Below, piece by piece: positions 1 through 8,145 of a DNA stretch of 64,000 bases. The translations under genes were made by a program, and so were the position numbers. Position 1 is the stretch's first letter; each line of letters starts with the position of its first letter. The stretch covers positions 1 through 64,000 of the forward strand of contig CAJUHY010000004.1 of assembly GCA_910585895.1 (NCBI GenBank), given 5' to 3'. This stretch comes from an uncultured Lachnospiraceae bacterium (GTDB lineage Bacteria > Bacillota > Clostridia > Lachnospirales > Lachnospiraceae). Under the pieces are notes generated by a model. That model made no database searches, was not told the origin of the DNA, and saw only the letters and a list, made by a program, of their open reading frames with translations.

Positions 1-4
1 ACCC

Positions 5-23
5 GTCCGGCAGTCAGCCGGAC
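5..23. other. Perfect stem-loop at the window edge
   Basis: A 7-bp perfect inverted repeat (GTCCGGC, 5-nt loop, GCCGGAC) lies just inside the left edge. A T-run (TTTTTT) follows only about 15 nt after the stem, so this is a poor intrinsic terminator. It may belong to a gene outside the window or be part of the integrated element whose recombinases follow. Confidence 0.4.
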
Positions 24-74
24 AGGGAACGGCAAAATTTTTTACACTTCTTTTGCTTCTTTATCTCACATTAG

Positions 75-416
75 CAAAGCTACCGGGAATGTAATGAGGA
101 ATTTAAGAAAGTCTGCAGATCCTACCAGATATCCAATAGGGTAAACACAGAAATCGGATTAAAAGATTACATGATTTACTGGTTTGAGGATGTGTATTCA
201 GAGAGGATTGAGAATACGACCAGGATGGTGGGCGCATATACATTGTATGACCTGCTGCTTCCGAGTATGGAACAGGAGATCAAGCTCCGACTAGTGAATG
301 TGGAGTATCTGGACGCCCTTCTGAAAGCGGCGGCAAAGGCAACGGAATCTGCAGGAAACAAATGCCGGGAACTTCTGGATATGGCGTTTAAGGATGCAGT
401 GATATATCAAAAATAA
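75..416 (+). pseudogene. Tyrosine recombinase fragment, core-binding (SAM-like) domain
   Basis: The reading frame is open from 75, just after a TAG at 72-74, to a TAA at 414-416. The only good start codon inside is ATG 171. The translation looks like the helical core-binding domain of a phage or conjugative-element integrase. It stops exactly where the linker to a catalytic domain is expected, and the next frame (421-1122) resumes with the linker (its first residues VSGTAPYKR) and the catalytic domain. I infer one original integrase gene broken by a single-base frameshift near 400-414 and missing its N-terminal arm-binding domain. A programmed frameshift is possible, but I see no strong slippery site. 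Confidence is moderate because the fragment is short. Confidence 0.55.
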
Positions 417-420
417 TCCA

Positions 421-1122
421 GTGTCCGGGACGGCACCATATAAACGCAGGAAGCCGGATGTGATAATTCTGAGCAGGGAGAAATTAAAGGCACTGTTGGC
501 GGCGTCGTCAAAAGGCAACTGGTATTTGGAAATTATGCTGGCTGTGTTTTGCGGGTTAAGGAAAGGGGAAATCGGGGGCCTGAAATATGCTGACTTTGAT
601 ATGGAGCGGGAAACGGTGTCAATTAGCCGGCAGATTACATCCAATCCCATCATTCCAAAAGGGCAGTGTAGGCCGGAACAGTATCAGATTACAGAGCGTC
701 CGCCGAAGACGGATAACAGTTACCGCACGATAAAGATTCCGTCTGCCGTGTTGAAGGAAGTTGGCATAAGGAGAAGGCTTGCGGAGGGAAACCGGGCAAG
801 GCTCGGCGATCTTTATCTGGACAGGGGATATATTTCAAGCAGGGAGAATGGAGCGCCGCATGGAACAGCTTCGTTTAATGCCGCACTGTCAAAACTTTGT
901 GAGAGAAATGCTCTACCCCATATAACAGTGCATGGGCTTCGGCATATGTATGCGACAATCCTTGTAGAGCAGGGCGTCCCTTTGGTAAAGATTTCGGCAC
1001 TGCTCGGACATTCCTCTGTGAATACAACCTTTGAGTATTACTGTGAAGTGATGGATGAAAATGATAAAATCATTTCCTTTATGAACAGTACATTTATAGC
1101 GAAAGGAGACGAGATGGAATAA
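421..1122 (+). CDS. Tyrosine recombinase catalytic domain (integrase, N-terminally incomplete)
   Basis: This is the catalytic domain of a phage-type tyrosine recombinase, which cuts and rejoins DNA at attachment sites through a phosphotyrosine intermediate. The active-site set is visible: Arg in CGLRKGE, the HGLRH box, His in LGHSS and a Tyr in FEYYCE near the C-terminus. It has 233 codons, where complete family members usually have 350-430. The start used here is GTG 421, which has no convincing Shine-Dalgarno site, and an in-frame TGA lies at 400-402. The missing N-terminal half is in another frame at 75-416, so the gene is probably a frameshifted remnant, or expresses only the catalytic part. 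Its stop overlaps the next recombinase start (TAATG), suggesting translational coupling of a recombinase pair. Confidence 0.75.
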   Translation: MSGTAPYKRRKPDVIILSREKLKALLAASSKGNWYLEIMLAVFCGLRKGEIGGLKYADFDMERETVSISRQITSNPIIPKGQCRPEQYQITERPPKTDNSYRTIKIPSAVLKEVGIRRRLAEGNRARLGDLYLDRGYISSRENGAPHGTASFNAALSKLCERNALPHITVHGLRHMYATILVEQGVPLVKISALLGHSSVNTTFEYYCEVMDENDKIISFMNSTFIAKGDEME

Positions 1123-2414
1123 TGTTGGATTTAGCATTGCAGAATTACACGGACTGGCATGTAAAGCCGGTCATGAAGATTAGGAATGGATATGGATACC
1201 GCATTATCCTGAAATACCCGGATGGTATGGAGAAATCACAGCAGAAAGCGGGCTTCCCCACAAAGAGGGAAGCCGGGAAAGCAAGGGAGAAGACGATTGC
1301 GGAACTGTACAATGGAAGCTACATTGTATATGCAAACATTCTGGCCAGCGATTACATGGAATACTGGCTGGAACACGACCTGAGGGAGCGGGCAAAGAGT
1401 GAGGAAACATTCTATACCTATTCTGAAATTGTAAAAAACCACATCATACCCGTCATTGGGAATAAAAGGATGGCGGATGTCAATGCAGGAGATGTTCAGA
1501 AGCTGTTCAATGCCAAAGCGGAATATTCCGTATCCGTTGCAAGGCTGGTAAAAACAGTGATGAACATCTCTTTCCGTTATGCGGCAGACTACAGGTTTAT
1601 TTCCGTCAATCCCACCAAAGGGATCAGTCTGCCTAAGAGGATAAGAAAAAAGGCTTACCACCAGAAGACGATTGACACTAGGAAGACGCTCACGCTGGAT
1701 CAGGTGATGGTCTTGCTTGAAGCAAGCAGGGATAGCCCTATCCATATGCAGGAGCTGTTTAATGTTTTAATGGGGCTTAGGAGAAGCGAAATAAACGGGT
1801 TGAAATATTCTGACATTGATTATATCAACCGCACGGTCACGGTACAGCGCCAGTTAGGGAAGAAGCCGGGGAGCAGGAAAGAGGACTTTGCCCCAAAGAC
1901 TTTCACGAAGCAGGAAGTAAGGTTGAAGACCGATTCGAGCTACCAGGCGCTGCCGATTCCGGATTATGTGTTCGAGGCTGTCCTGGAACATAGAAAATGG
2001 TATGAGAGGATGAGAAGCAGAAGAGGGAAGGAGTTTAAAGACTGGGACTATATATGCTGTTCCAGTTATGGCAGGCCGCGCAGTAAGAGCTTCCATTGGA
2101 AACATTATAAGAAGCTGCTGGCGGATAATGGCATTCCGGATATCCGCTGGCATGACCTGCGGAGCACGTTCTGCACAATGCTGTTAAAAAAAGAGTTTAA
2201 CCCCCAAGCGGTATCAAAGCTGATGGGGCATGCCGGAGAAATCATCACAATGGATGTCTATGGGGATAAACAGGAGATCATCGCCGACTGTGTGTCGGAG
2301 ATTGCAGGTTTTATGGAGGATGTGCTGCCGGATCAGGAGGCAGAGGATAAATTCAGGGAAGAACTGCTGGAGATTGTGGTAGATACAAGAGAATATTTGG
2401 GAGCGGCGTCTTAG
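1122..2414 (+). CDS. Tyrosine recombinase / site-specific integrase
   Basis: This is a full-length (430 aa) integrase. Residues about 15-60 resemble an arm-type DNA-binding domain. About 70-170 form the SAM-like core-binding domain, and about 185-400 the catalytic domain. Active-site residues are visible as Arg in LMGLRRSE, the WHDLRS box, His in LMGHAG and Tyr in MDVYGD. The ATG overlaps the stop of the upstream recombinase by one base. It would integrate and excise an element whose body lies left of this window. The end nearest uvrB is therefore likely one element boundary, with the attachment site probably between 2415 and about 2470. The paired attachment site is outside the window, so this cannot be confirmed here. 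Confidence 0.88.
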   Translation: MLDLALQNYTDWHVKPVMKIRNGYGYRIILKYPDGMEKSQQKAGFPTKREAGKAREKTIAELYNGSYIVYANILASDYMEYWLEHDLRERAKSEETFYTYSEIVKNHIIPVIGNKRMADVNAGDVQKLFNAKAEYSVSVARLVKTVMNISFRYAADYRFISVNPTKGISLPKRIRKKAYHQKTIDTRKTLTLDQVMVLLEASRDSPIHMQELFNVLMGLRRSEINGLKYSDIDYINRTVTVQRQLGKKPGSRKEDFAPKTFTKQEVRLKTDSSYQALPIPDYVFEAVLEHRKWYERMRSRRGKEFKDWDYICCSSYGRPRSKSFHWKHYKKLLADNGIPDIRWHDLRSTFCTMLLKKEFNPQAVSKLMGHAGEIITMDVYGDKQEIIADCVSEIAGFMEDVLPDQEAEDKFREELLEIVVDTREYLGAAS

Positions 2415-2470
2415 ATTTTGCATCAGAACCGGAGGCAAAATCCTGAGTATAATTATGTGAACAAATGAGG

Positions 2471-2520
2471 GAACAAATGTTCGTAAAACAGTGGACAAAC
2501 AGATGGAACTATGCTATACT
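2471..2520 (+). promoter_or_regulatory. LexA/SOS box and sigma-A promoter for uvrB-uvrA
   Basis: GAACAAATGTTC at 2471-2482 fits the Gram-positive LexA operator pattern (CGAAC-N4-GTTCG; the 3' G is also present at 2483). Nine bases downstream is a promoter: TGGACA (2492-2497), a 17-nt spacer, and TATACT (2515-2520). A second half-site (GAACAAATG, 2459-2467) precedes it. uvrB and uvrA belong to the SOS regulon in Firmicutes, so LexA repression of this promoter is a reasonable inference. The leader to the uvrB start would be about 175 nt. Confidence 0.75.
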
Positions 2521-2600
2521 ATAAAAAGTTTTCGATCCATACAGTCCATACGGTTTTATATTGGATTATGGTGTAAGAATAAGATAAATAGGTTACGCTC

Positions 2601-2651
2601 ATTCGTCCAGGAGCCGTTTCAGCCCCAAACAGAAGATGCACCTGGACGAAT
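2601..2651. repeat. 11-bp perfect inverted repeat in the uvrB leader
   Basis: ATTCGTCCAGG (2601-2611) and CCTGGACGAAT (2641-2651) are exact reverse complements with a 29-nt spacer. They lie between the SOS promoter and the uvrB ribosome-binding site, so they would form a long hairpin in the leader mRNA. They could also be the scar or arm of a recombinase site. No T-run directly follows the 3' arm; a T-run at about 2671-2676 lies 20 nt further on, so an attenuator is possible but weak. Confidence 0.55.
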
Positions 2652-2698
2652 TTCTGGCCAATAGACGAACTTTTTTACTACGACTTTTGGAGGTGATA

Positions 2699-2717
2699 TT
2701 TGTGCAAACTGCACAAA
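2699..2717 (+). promoter_or_regulatory. Inverted repeat covering the uvrB start codon
   Basis: TTTGTGCA (2699-2706), spacer AAC, TGCACAAA (2710-2717). The two arms are exact reverse complements and the GTG start (2702) lies in the 5' arm. The Shine-Dalgarno site GGAGGTGAT lies just upstream. In mRNA this hairpin would hide the start codon. As DNA it could equally be a small operator palindrome. Confidence 0.5.
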
Positions 2718-4714
2718 ATGTATTTAAACTTCATTCAGAATACAAGCCCACAGGCGACCAGCCCCAAGCAATAGAAGCCCTCGTAAAAGGCTTCCAAGAA
2801 GGCAATCAATTCCAGACTTTACTAGGTGTCACAGGCTCCGGCAAGACCTTCACGATGGCAAACGTCATCCAGCAATTAAACAAACCCACTTTGGTAATAG
2901 CGCACAATAAAACCCTGGCGGCCCAACTGTACGGGGAGTTCAAGGAGTTCTTCCCCGAGAACGCAGTGGAATATTTTGTGTCCTATTACGATTACTACCA
3001 GCCGGAAGCATATGTTCCGTCTACAGATACTTACATCGCTAAGGATTCCTCCATCAATGATGAGATTGACAAGCTGCGCCTGTCAGCTACAGCAGCTCTT
3101 GCAGAGCGGGAAGATGTAATCATTATTTCCAGCGTATCGTGTATTTATGGGTTGGGAAGCCCTGTAGATTACAAGGAAATGATACTCTCTTTGCGTCCGG
3201 GCATGGAGAAAGACAGAGATGACGTCATACGCAAATTGATTGACATCCAGTACAACAGGAATGATATGGATTTCCAAAGGGGAACTTTTCGGGTCAGAGG
3301 GGATGTGGTAGAAATTTTTCCGGCAAACTTTGGGGAGACGGCCTTTCGAGTGGAATTTTTTGGGGATGAAGTGGACAGAATTACAGAGATTGATGTGCTG
3401 ACTGGAGAGATTAAGAGTCAGTTAGAGCATATTGCAATATTTCCTGCTTCTCATTATGTGGTTGCTCCGGAGAAGATACGCCAGGCGGCAGCGGAGATTG
3501 AGCAGGAGATGGTGGAGCGTGTCAAATATTTTAAGAGTGAGGACAAGCTGTTAGAGGCGCAGCGGATTGCAGAGCGCACGAATTTTGATATAGAGATGCT
3601 CAAAGAGACAGGATTCTGCAGTGGTATTGAGAATTACTCCCGCTATCTGGCTGGGCTGCAGCCTGGGGAACCGCCTCATACCTTAATTGATTATTTTCCG
3701 GATGAGTTCCTGATTATTGTGGATGAGTCACACATTACGATTCCGCAGGTGCGGGGAATGTATGCGGGCGACCAGTCACGCAAGACCACGTTGGTGGATT
3801 ACGGCTTCCGCCTGCCTTCAGCAAAGGATAATCGTCCCTTGAATTTTGGGGAATTTGAAAGTAAAATAGACCAGATGCTGTTTGTGTCAGCTACTCCTAA
3901 CGTCTATGAGAAAGAGCATGAGCTGCTGCGTGCGGAACAGATTATCCGCCCCACTGGGCTGTTGGACCCTGAAGTGCAGGTGCGTCCGGTGGAAGGACAG
4001 ATTGACGACCTTATCGGGGAGGTTAATAAGGAGATTGCGGGCAAGAACAAGGTTCTGATTACCACACTTACCAAGAAAATGGCGGAGGATTTGACGGATT
4101 ATATGCGTGAGGTAGGAATCAGGGTCAAATACCTTCATTCTGATATTGACACGCTGGAACGTGCAGAGATAATCCGTGATTTGCGCCTGGATGTCTTTGA
4201 CGTGCTGGTAGGGATCAACCTGCTGCGTGAGGGGCTTGATATACCGGAGATTACGCTGGTGGCAATTTTGGACGCAGACAAAGAGGGCTTCCTGCGCTCG
4301 GAGACGTCATTAATCCAGACAATCGGGCGTGCCGCCCGCAACTCGGAAGGGCACGTAATTATGTACGCGGACAGTGTCACAGATTCCATGCGGGTGGCAA
4401 TTGATGAGACGAACCGCAGGCGGAGCAAGCAGGAAGCGTACAATAAGGAACATGGAATTACACCTAAGACTATTCAGAAATCAGTCCGTGAACTCATCAG
4501 CATTTCCAAGAAAGTGGCAAAGGAGGAATACCGCTTTGAGAAAGATCCTGAGTCCATGAGCAAGAAAGAATTGGAGAAACTGATTGGAGAAATCCAGAAG
4601 AAGATGCAGGCAGCCGCGGCAGAACTCAACTTTGAGGCTGCGGCAGAGCTGCGTGACAAAATGATAGAACTGAAAAAGAATCTGAGGGACATGACTTTAG
4701 CAGGAACCAAATGA
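2702..4714 (+). CDS. uvrB: Excinuclease ABC subunit B
   Basis: UvrB is the helicase-like damage-verification subunit of nucleotide excision repair; it is loaded by UvrA and then recruits UvrC. The protein has 670 aa, the usual family size. Visible features are Walker A GVTGSGKT (about 42-49), the beta-hairpin motif YYDYYQPEAYVP that probes damaged DNA, the DESH box, the helicase motif GRAARN, and a C-terminal UVR domain (last 45 residues) for UvrC contact. I place the start at GTG 2702 because GGAGGTGAT sits 7 nt upstream and the family N-terminus (FKLHSEYKPTGDQPQ) follows. An in-frame ATG at 2636 has no ribosome-binding site and adds unrelated residues. The gene lies downstream of the SOS promoter and forms an operon with uvrA. 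Confidence 0.97.
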   Translation: MQTAQNVFKLHSEYKPTGDQPQAIEALVKGFQEGNQFQTLLGVTGSGKTFTMANVIQQLNKPTLVIAHNKTLAAQLYGEFKEFFPENAVEYFVSYYDYYQPEAYVPSTDTYIAKDSSINDEIDKLRLSATAALAEREDVIIISSVSCIYGLGSPVDYKEMILSLRPGMEKDRDDVIRKLIDIQYNRNDMDFQRGTFRVRGDVVEIFPANFGETAFRVEFFGDEVDRITEIDVLTGEIKSQLEHIAIFPASHYVVAPEKIRQAAAEIEQEMVERVKYFKSEDKLLEAQRIAERTNFDIEMLKETGFCSGIENYSRYLAGLQPGEPPHTLIDYFPDEFLIIVDESHITIPQVRGMYAGDQSRKTTLVDYGFRLPSAKDNRPLNFGEFESKIDQMLFVSATPNVYEKEHELLRAEQIIRPTGLLDPEVQVRPVEGQIDDLIGEVNKEIAGKNKVLITTLTKKMAEDLTDYMREVGIRVKYLHSDIDTLERAEIIRDLRLDVFDVLVGINLLREGLDIPEITLVAILDADKEGFLRSETSLIQTIGRAARNSEGHVIMYADSVTDSMRVAIDETNRRRSKQEAYNKEHGITPKTIQKSVRELISISKKVAKEEYRFEKDPESMSKKELEKLIGEIQKKMQAAAAELNFEAAAELRDKMIELKKNLRDMTLAGTK

Positions 4715-4720
4715 TATGAA

Positions 4721-4776
4721 GGGCTCACGAAATGGGAAGGGTGCTGACGTCTCTAAGCGAAATCAAAGAAGTAAGT
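4721..4776 (+). repeat. Intergenic structured repeat, truncated copy (R1)
   Basis: The spacer between uvrB and uvrA holds the 3' module of a repeat seen three more times in this window: TGGGAAGG, then CTGACGTCTCT, then ATCAAAGAAGTAAG. The 5' stem arm and inner hairpin of the complete copies (19972, 37895, 44364) are missing or too diverged to pair. It is probably a decayed copy. Confidence 0.5.
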
Positions 4777-4810
4777 TGACCTGATATTACGAAAAAGGAG
4801 TTACTATACT

Positions 4811-7648
4811 ATGGCAAAGAAAGAGAGAAAATATATTAAGATACGGGGAGCAAATGAACACAATCTGAAAAATCTTAATGTGAATATTCCAAGGAATGAA
4901 TTTGTCGTGCTGACTGGTTTGAGTGGTTCTGGCAAATCTTCTCTTGCTTTCGATACGATTTATGCGGAGGGACAGCGAAGGTATATGGAATCGTTGTCTT
5001 CTTATGCAAGGCAGTTTCTGGGACAGATGGAGAAGCCGGATGTGGAGAAGATAGAAGGTCTTTCTCCGGCAATTTCCATTGACCAGAAATCCACGAACCG
5101 CAACCCGAGATCTACCGTGGGGACAGTCACGGAAATTTATGATTATTTTCGTCTGCTTTATGCCAGGATTGGTATTCCGCATTGCCCCAATTGCGGCAAA
5201 GAGATTAAGAAACAGTCGGTAGACCAGATGGTAGACCAGATTATGTCCTTGCCTGAGGGCACGAAAATCCAGCTTCTGGCTCCGGTGGTGCGTGGACGCA
5301 AAGGAATGCATCAGAAATTGTTTGAGCAGGCGAAGCGCAGCGGTTATGTGAGAGTACAGGTTGATGGGAATGTCTATGATTTGTCGGAAGAGATTTCATT
5401 GGACAAGAATATCAAGCATAATATTGAAATTGTGGTGGACCGCCTTGTGGTAAAACCTGGTATTGAAAAGCGTCTCACCGATTCTGTGGAAAATGTGCTG
5501 GAACTTGCTGAAGGACTGATGGCGGTAGATGTCATCGGTGGGGAGATGATTAATTTTTCACAGAGTTTTTCCTGTCCGGACTGTGGTATCAGCGTTGACG
5601 AGATTGAGCCCAGGAGCTTTTCTTTTAACAACCCATTTGGCGCTTGTCCGGATTGTTTTGGATTGGGCTATAAGATGGAGTTTGACGTGGATCTGATGAT
5701 TCCAGATAAATCGTTAAGCTTAACCGAGGGCGCCATTCAGGTGATGGGCTGGCAGTCCTCTACGGATAAAGGCAGCTTTACCAATGCTATTTTGGTTGCC
5801 TTAGCGAAAGAGTATAAGTTTGATTTGGATATGCCCTATGAGGAACTTCCGGCAAAAGTGCAGGATGTTTTGCTCAATGGCACGGGCGGAAAGGAAATGA
5901 AAGTCCATTATAAGGGGCAGCGCGGCGAGGGCGTCTATGATGTGGCGTTTGAGGGGCTTATCCGCAATGTGCAGAGACGTTACCGGGAGACGGGTTCCGA
6001 TACCATGAAACAGGAATATGAGCAGTTTATGCGCGTAACGCCCTGTAAAGCGTGTGGCGGTCAACGTCTGAAACGCGAAGCCCTTGCAGTGACAATTGCT
6101 GACAAAAATATCTATGAGGTTACATCCGTCTCTATTCGTAAGCTTCAGGAATTCCTGGCAGGGATGGAACTGACGAAGCAGCAGCAGCTGATTGGTGCGC
6201 AGGTACTCAAAGAAATCAGGGCGCGTGTGGGATTTCTGGTGGACGTGGGACTGGATTACCTGACGCTTGCACGTGCTACGGGAAGTCTGTCCGGCGGGGA
6301 AGCACAGCGCATCCGTCTGGCGACCCAGATAGGTTCCGGGCTTGTAGGTGTGGCGTATATACTGGATGAGCCGAGCATTGGACTGCACCAGCGGGACAAT
6401 GACAAGCTGTTAAATACCCTGAATAACCTTAAGAATTTGGGAAATACATTGATTGTGGTTGAGCATGATGAGGATACCATGCTGGCGGCGGACCATATTG
6501 TGGATATAGGTCCGGGAGCCGGAGAACATGGCGGCAAATTGGTCGCACAGGGGACAGCAAAGGATATCATGAAGAACCCCGATTCCGTAACAGGCGCATA
6601 TCTCAGCGGCAGGATAAAGATTCCTGTGCCGGAGACGAGAAGAACGCCAACGGGATTTTTAAAAATAAAAGGAGCGCAGGAGAATAATCTGCAGAATATT
6701 AATGTGGAGATTCCTTTAGGGGTGCTGACCTGCGTTACCGGAGTTTCCGGTTCTGGAAAATCTTCTCTGACAAACGAGATACTCTATAAACGGTTGGCGC
6801 GCGACTTGAACCGTGCCAGGGTTATTCCGGGAAAACACAAAAGTATTGAGGGAATTGGGCAGTTAGATAAGGTGATTGATATTGACCAGTCTCCGATTGG
6901 CAGGACGCCGCGTTCTAACCCGGCAACGTATACCGGGGTGTTTGACCAGATTCGCGATTTGTTTGCGGCAACACCGGACGCCAAGGCGAAGGGCTATGCC
7001 AAAGGGAGATTCAGTTTTAATGTAAAAGGCGGAAGATGCGAAGCTTGTTCCGGGGACGGTATTTTGAAGATTGAGATGCATTTTCTTCCAGATGTGTATG
7101 TACCCTGTGAAGTCTGCGGCGGTAAGCGATACAACCGCGAGACTCTGGAGGTCAAATATAAGGGAAAGAACATTTATGATGTACTGGATATGACGGTGGA
7201 AGAAGCTTTAACATTTTTTGAAAATGTACCTACCATCCGTAGAAAAATTGAGACTTTATATGATGTAGGGCTTTCCTATATTAAGCTTGGGCAGCCGTCC
7301 ACAACACTGTCCGGCGGAGAAGCGCAGCGTATTAAGCTTGCCACGGAGCTGAGCCGCCGAAGTACCGGGAAGACGATTTATATTCTTGATGAGCCGACCA
7401 CAGGACTTCATTTTGCAGATGTGCATAAACTGACAGAAATTCTGCAGCGTCTTGCCGAGGGCGGAAATACGGTTGTGGTTATAGAGCATAATCTTGATGT
7501 GATTAAGACAGCGGACCATATTATAGACATGGGGCCGGAGGGCGGAGATGGCGGCGGAAAAGTCATTGCCCAGGGGACGCCGGAAGAGGTGGCAGCGGTG
7601 GAAGGCTCCTATACCGGCAAATATATCCAAAAATATCTGCAAAGGTAA
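4811..7648 (+). CDS. uvrA: Excinuclease ABC subunit A
   Basis: UvrA is the dimeric ABC-type ATPase that finds bulky DNA lesions and loads UvrB. The 945 aa match the family. Both nucleotide-binding domains are complete: Walker A GLSGSGKS (about 36-43) and GVSGSGKS (about 644-651), ABC signatures SLSGGEAQR and TLSGGEAQR, and Walker B ILDEPSIGL and ILDEPTTGL. Cysteine pairs for zinc are visible: CPNCG early, CPDCG in the UvrB-binding/insertion region, and CEACSGDG with CEVCGG in the second half. ATG 4811 has AAAAAGGAG 10 nt upstream. It follows uvrB after a 96-nt spacer holding a repeat remnant and is probably co-transcribed from the SOS promoter. Confidence 0.97.
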   Translation: MAKKERKYIKIRGANEHNLKNLNVNIPRNEFVVLTGLSGSGKSSLAFDTIYAEGQRRYMESLSSYARQFLGQMEKPDVEKIEGLSPAISIDQKSTNRNPRSTVGTVTEIYDYFRLLYARIGIPHCPNCGKEIKKQSVDQMVDQIMSLPEGTKIQLLAPVVRGRKGMHQKLFEQAKRSGYVRVQVDGNVYDLSEEISLDKNIKHNIEIVVDRLVVKPGIEKRLTDSVENVLELAEGLMAVDVIGGEMINFSQSFSCPDCGISVDEIEPRSFSFNNPFGACPDCFGLGYKMEFDVDLMIPDKSLSLTEGAIQVMGWQSSTDKGSFTNAILVALAKEYKFDLDMPYEELPAKVQDVLLNGTGGKEMKVHYKGQRGEGVYDVAFEGLIRNVQRRYRETGSDTMKQEYEQFMRVTPCKACGGQRLKREALAVTIADKNIYEVTSVSIRKLQEFLAGMELTKQQQLIGAQVLKEIRARVGFLVDVGLDYLTLARATGSLSGGEAQRIRLATQIGSGLVGVAYILDEPSIGLHQRDNDKLLNTLNNLKNLGNTLIVVEHDEDTMLAADHIVDIGPGAGEHGGKLVAQGTAKDIMKNPDSVTGAYLSGRIKIPVPETRRTPTGFLKIKGAQENNLQNINVEIPLGVLTCVTGVSGSGKSSLTNEILYKRLARDLNRARVIPGKHKSIEGIGQLDKVIDIDQSPIGRTPRSNPATYTGVFDQIRDLFAATPDAKAKGYAKGRFSFNVKGGRCEACSGDGILKIEMHFLPDVYVPCEVCGGKRYNRETLEVKYKGKNIYDVLDMTVEEALTFFENVPTIRRKIETLYDVGLSYIKLGQPSTTLSGGEAQRIKLATELSRRSTGKTIYILDEPTTGLHFADVHKLTEILQRLAEGGNTVVVIEHNLDVIKTADHIIDMGPEGGDGGGKVIAQGTPEEVAAVEGSYTGKYIQKYLQR

Positions 7649-7783
7649 GTCAGGAACTGACAAATCTGACAATTTAGCGTTGCCTTGCTCATGAGTGAGG
7701 ACGGAGAAGGGGATTGAAAACGGCGGCTGCCGCGGCAGAATCTTTTCAGGAGATTTGATTTTCATAGAGTTCTCAATAGTTAC

Positions 7784-7812
7784 AAAAAGCTGTGCGGTCA
7801 GACCGCACAGCT
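7784..7812 (-). terminator. Candidate intrinsic terminator on the minus strand
   Basis: AGCTGTGCGGTC (7788-7799) and GACCGCACAGCT (7801-7812) are exact reverse complements. The A-run at 7784-7788 becomes a T-run directly after the stem when read on the minus strand, which is the form of a rho-independent terminator. No T-run follows on the plus strand. No minus-strand gene is visible, so it would end an unseen short minus-strand RNA starting somewhere in about 7850-7950; a TATACT-like -10 box lies at 7903-7908 on that strand without a good -35. Confidence 0.45.
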
Positions 7813-7973
7813 AGGAGTCGGGGAGTACCTCCTGGATTCCGTAGAACCCAGGAAGCATGAGTTATGAAAAATTATATTAGCTTGTTAGCTAGTACAGGTA
7901 TTAGTATAACCGGAGAATGTGACAGATATGTGAAAATTTATAAAACATTTTCAAAAGAATATAAAAAATATAT

Positions 7974-8025
7974 AAACTTCCCTAAGGATTTCCAGGAAAA
8001 CACTTAAATATGGAAGTTTTTTATT
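7974..8025 (+). terminator. Weak candidate terminator upstream of mbl
   Basis: AAACTTCC (7974-7981) pairs with GGAAGTTT (8012-8019) across a 30-nt loop, and the 3' arm runs into TTTTTTATTTATTTT. The T-run is good but the stem is short and the loop long. It would isolate mbl from transcripts entering from uvrA. Confidence 0.3.
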
Positions 8026-8043
8026 TATTTTGAAAAAAACACT

Positions 8044-8071
8044 TTGAAAATCACTTATGATTGTATATAAT
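8044..8071 (+). promoter_or_regulatory. Sigma-A promoter for the mbl/flagellar block
   Basis: TTGAAA (8044-8049), 16-nt spacer, consensus TATAAT (8066-8071), in an A+T-rich stretch about 75 nt before the mbl start. The match is five of six at -35 and six of six at -10. It probably drives mbl and may read into the flagellar genes behind it. Confidence 0.7.
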
Positions 8072-8145
8072 GTATCTATGTATGGAAAAATAAAGTTATT
8101 ACGTTCAGCGATATGCAGATAGAGAGACGAAAGGGGACAAACAAG

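Larger units (their letters stand above)
7649..8043. other. Gene-free stretch with several hairpins, between uvrA and mbl
   Basis: No credible ORF, tRNA or rRNA is visible here. The stretch holds a short hairpin right after uvrA (GTCAG-GAA-CTGAC), a 12-bp palindrome CTGCCGCGGCAG (7727-7738), a strong 12-bp-arm hairpin at 7788-7812, and a hairpin TCCTGG/CCAGGA at about 7830-7853. It becomes very A+T-rich after 7860. The clustered stems suggest a structured RNA on one strand, but I do not recognise its family. Confidence 0.4.

Noticed and set aside
2636..2701. Longer uvrB N-terminus from ATG 2636
   Set aside because: No ribosome-binding site, 22 extra residues unlike the family, and a strong site in front of GTG 2702. 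It would also overlap the leader inverted repeat.
7727..7738. 12-bp palindrome CTGCCGCGGCAG as an operator
   Set aside because: It lies just after uvrA, far from any promoter, and is the only copy I see, so no regulatory role can be supported.
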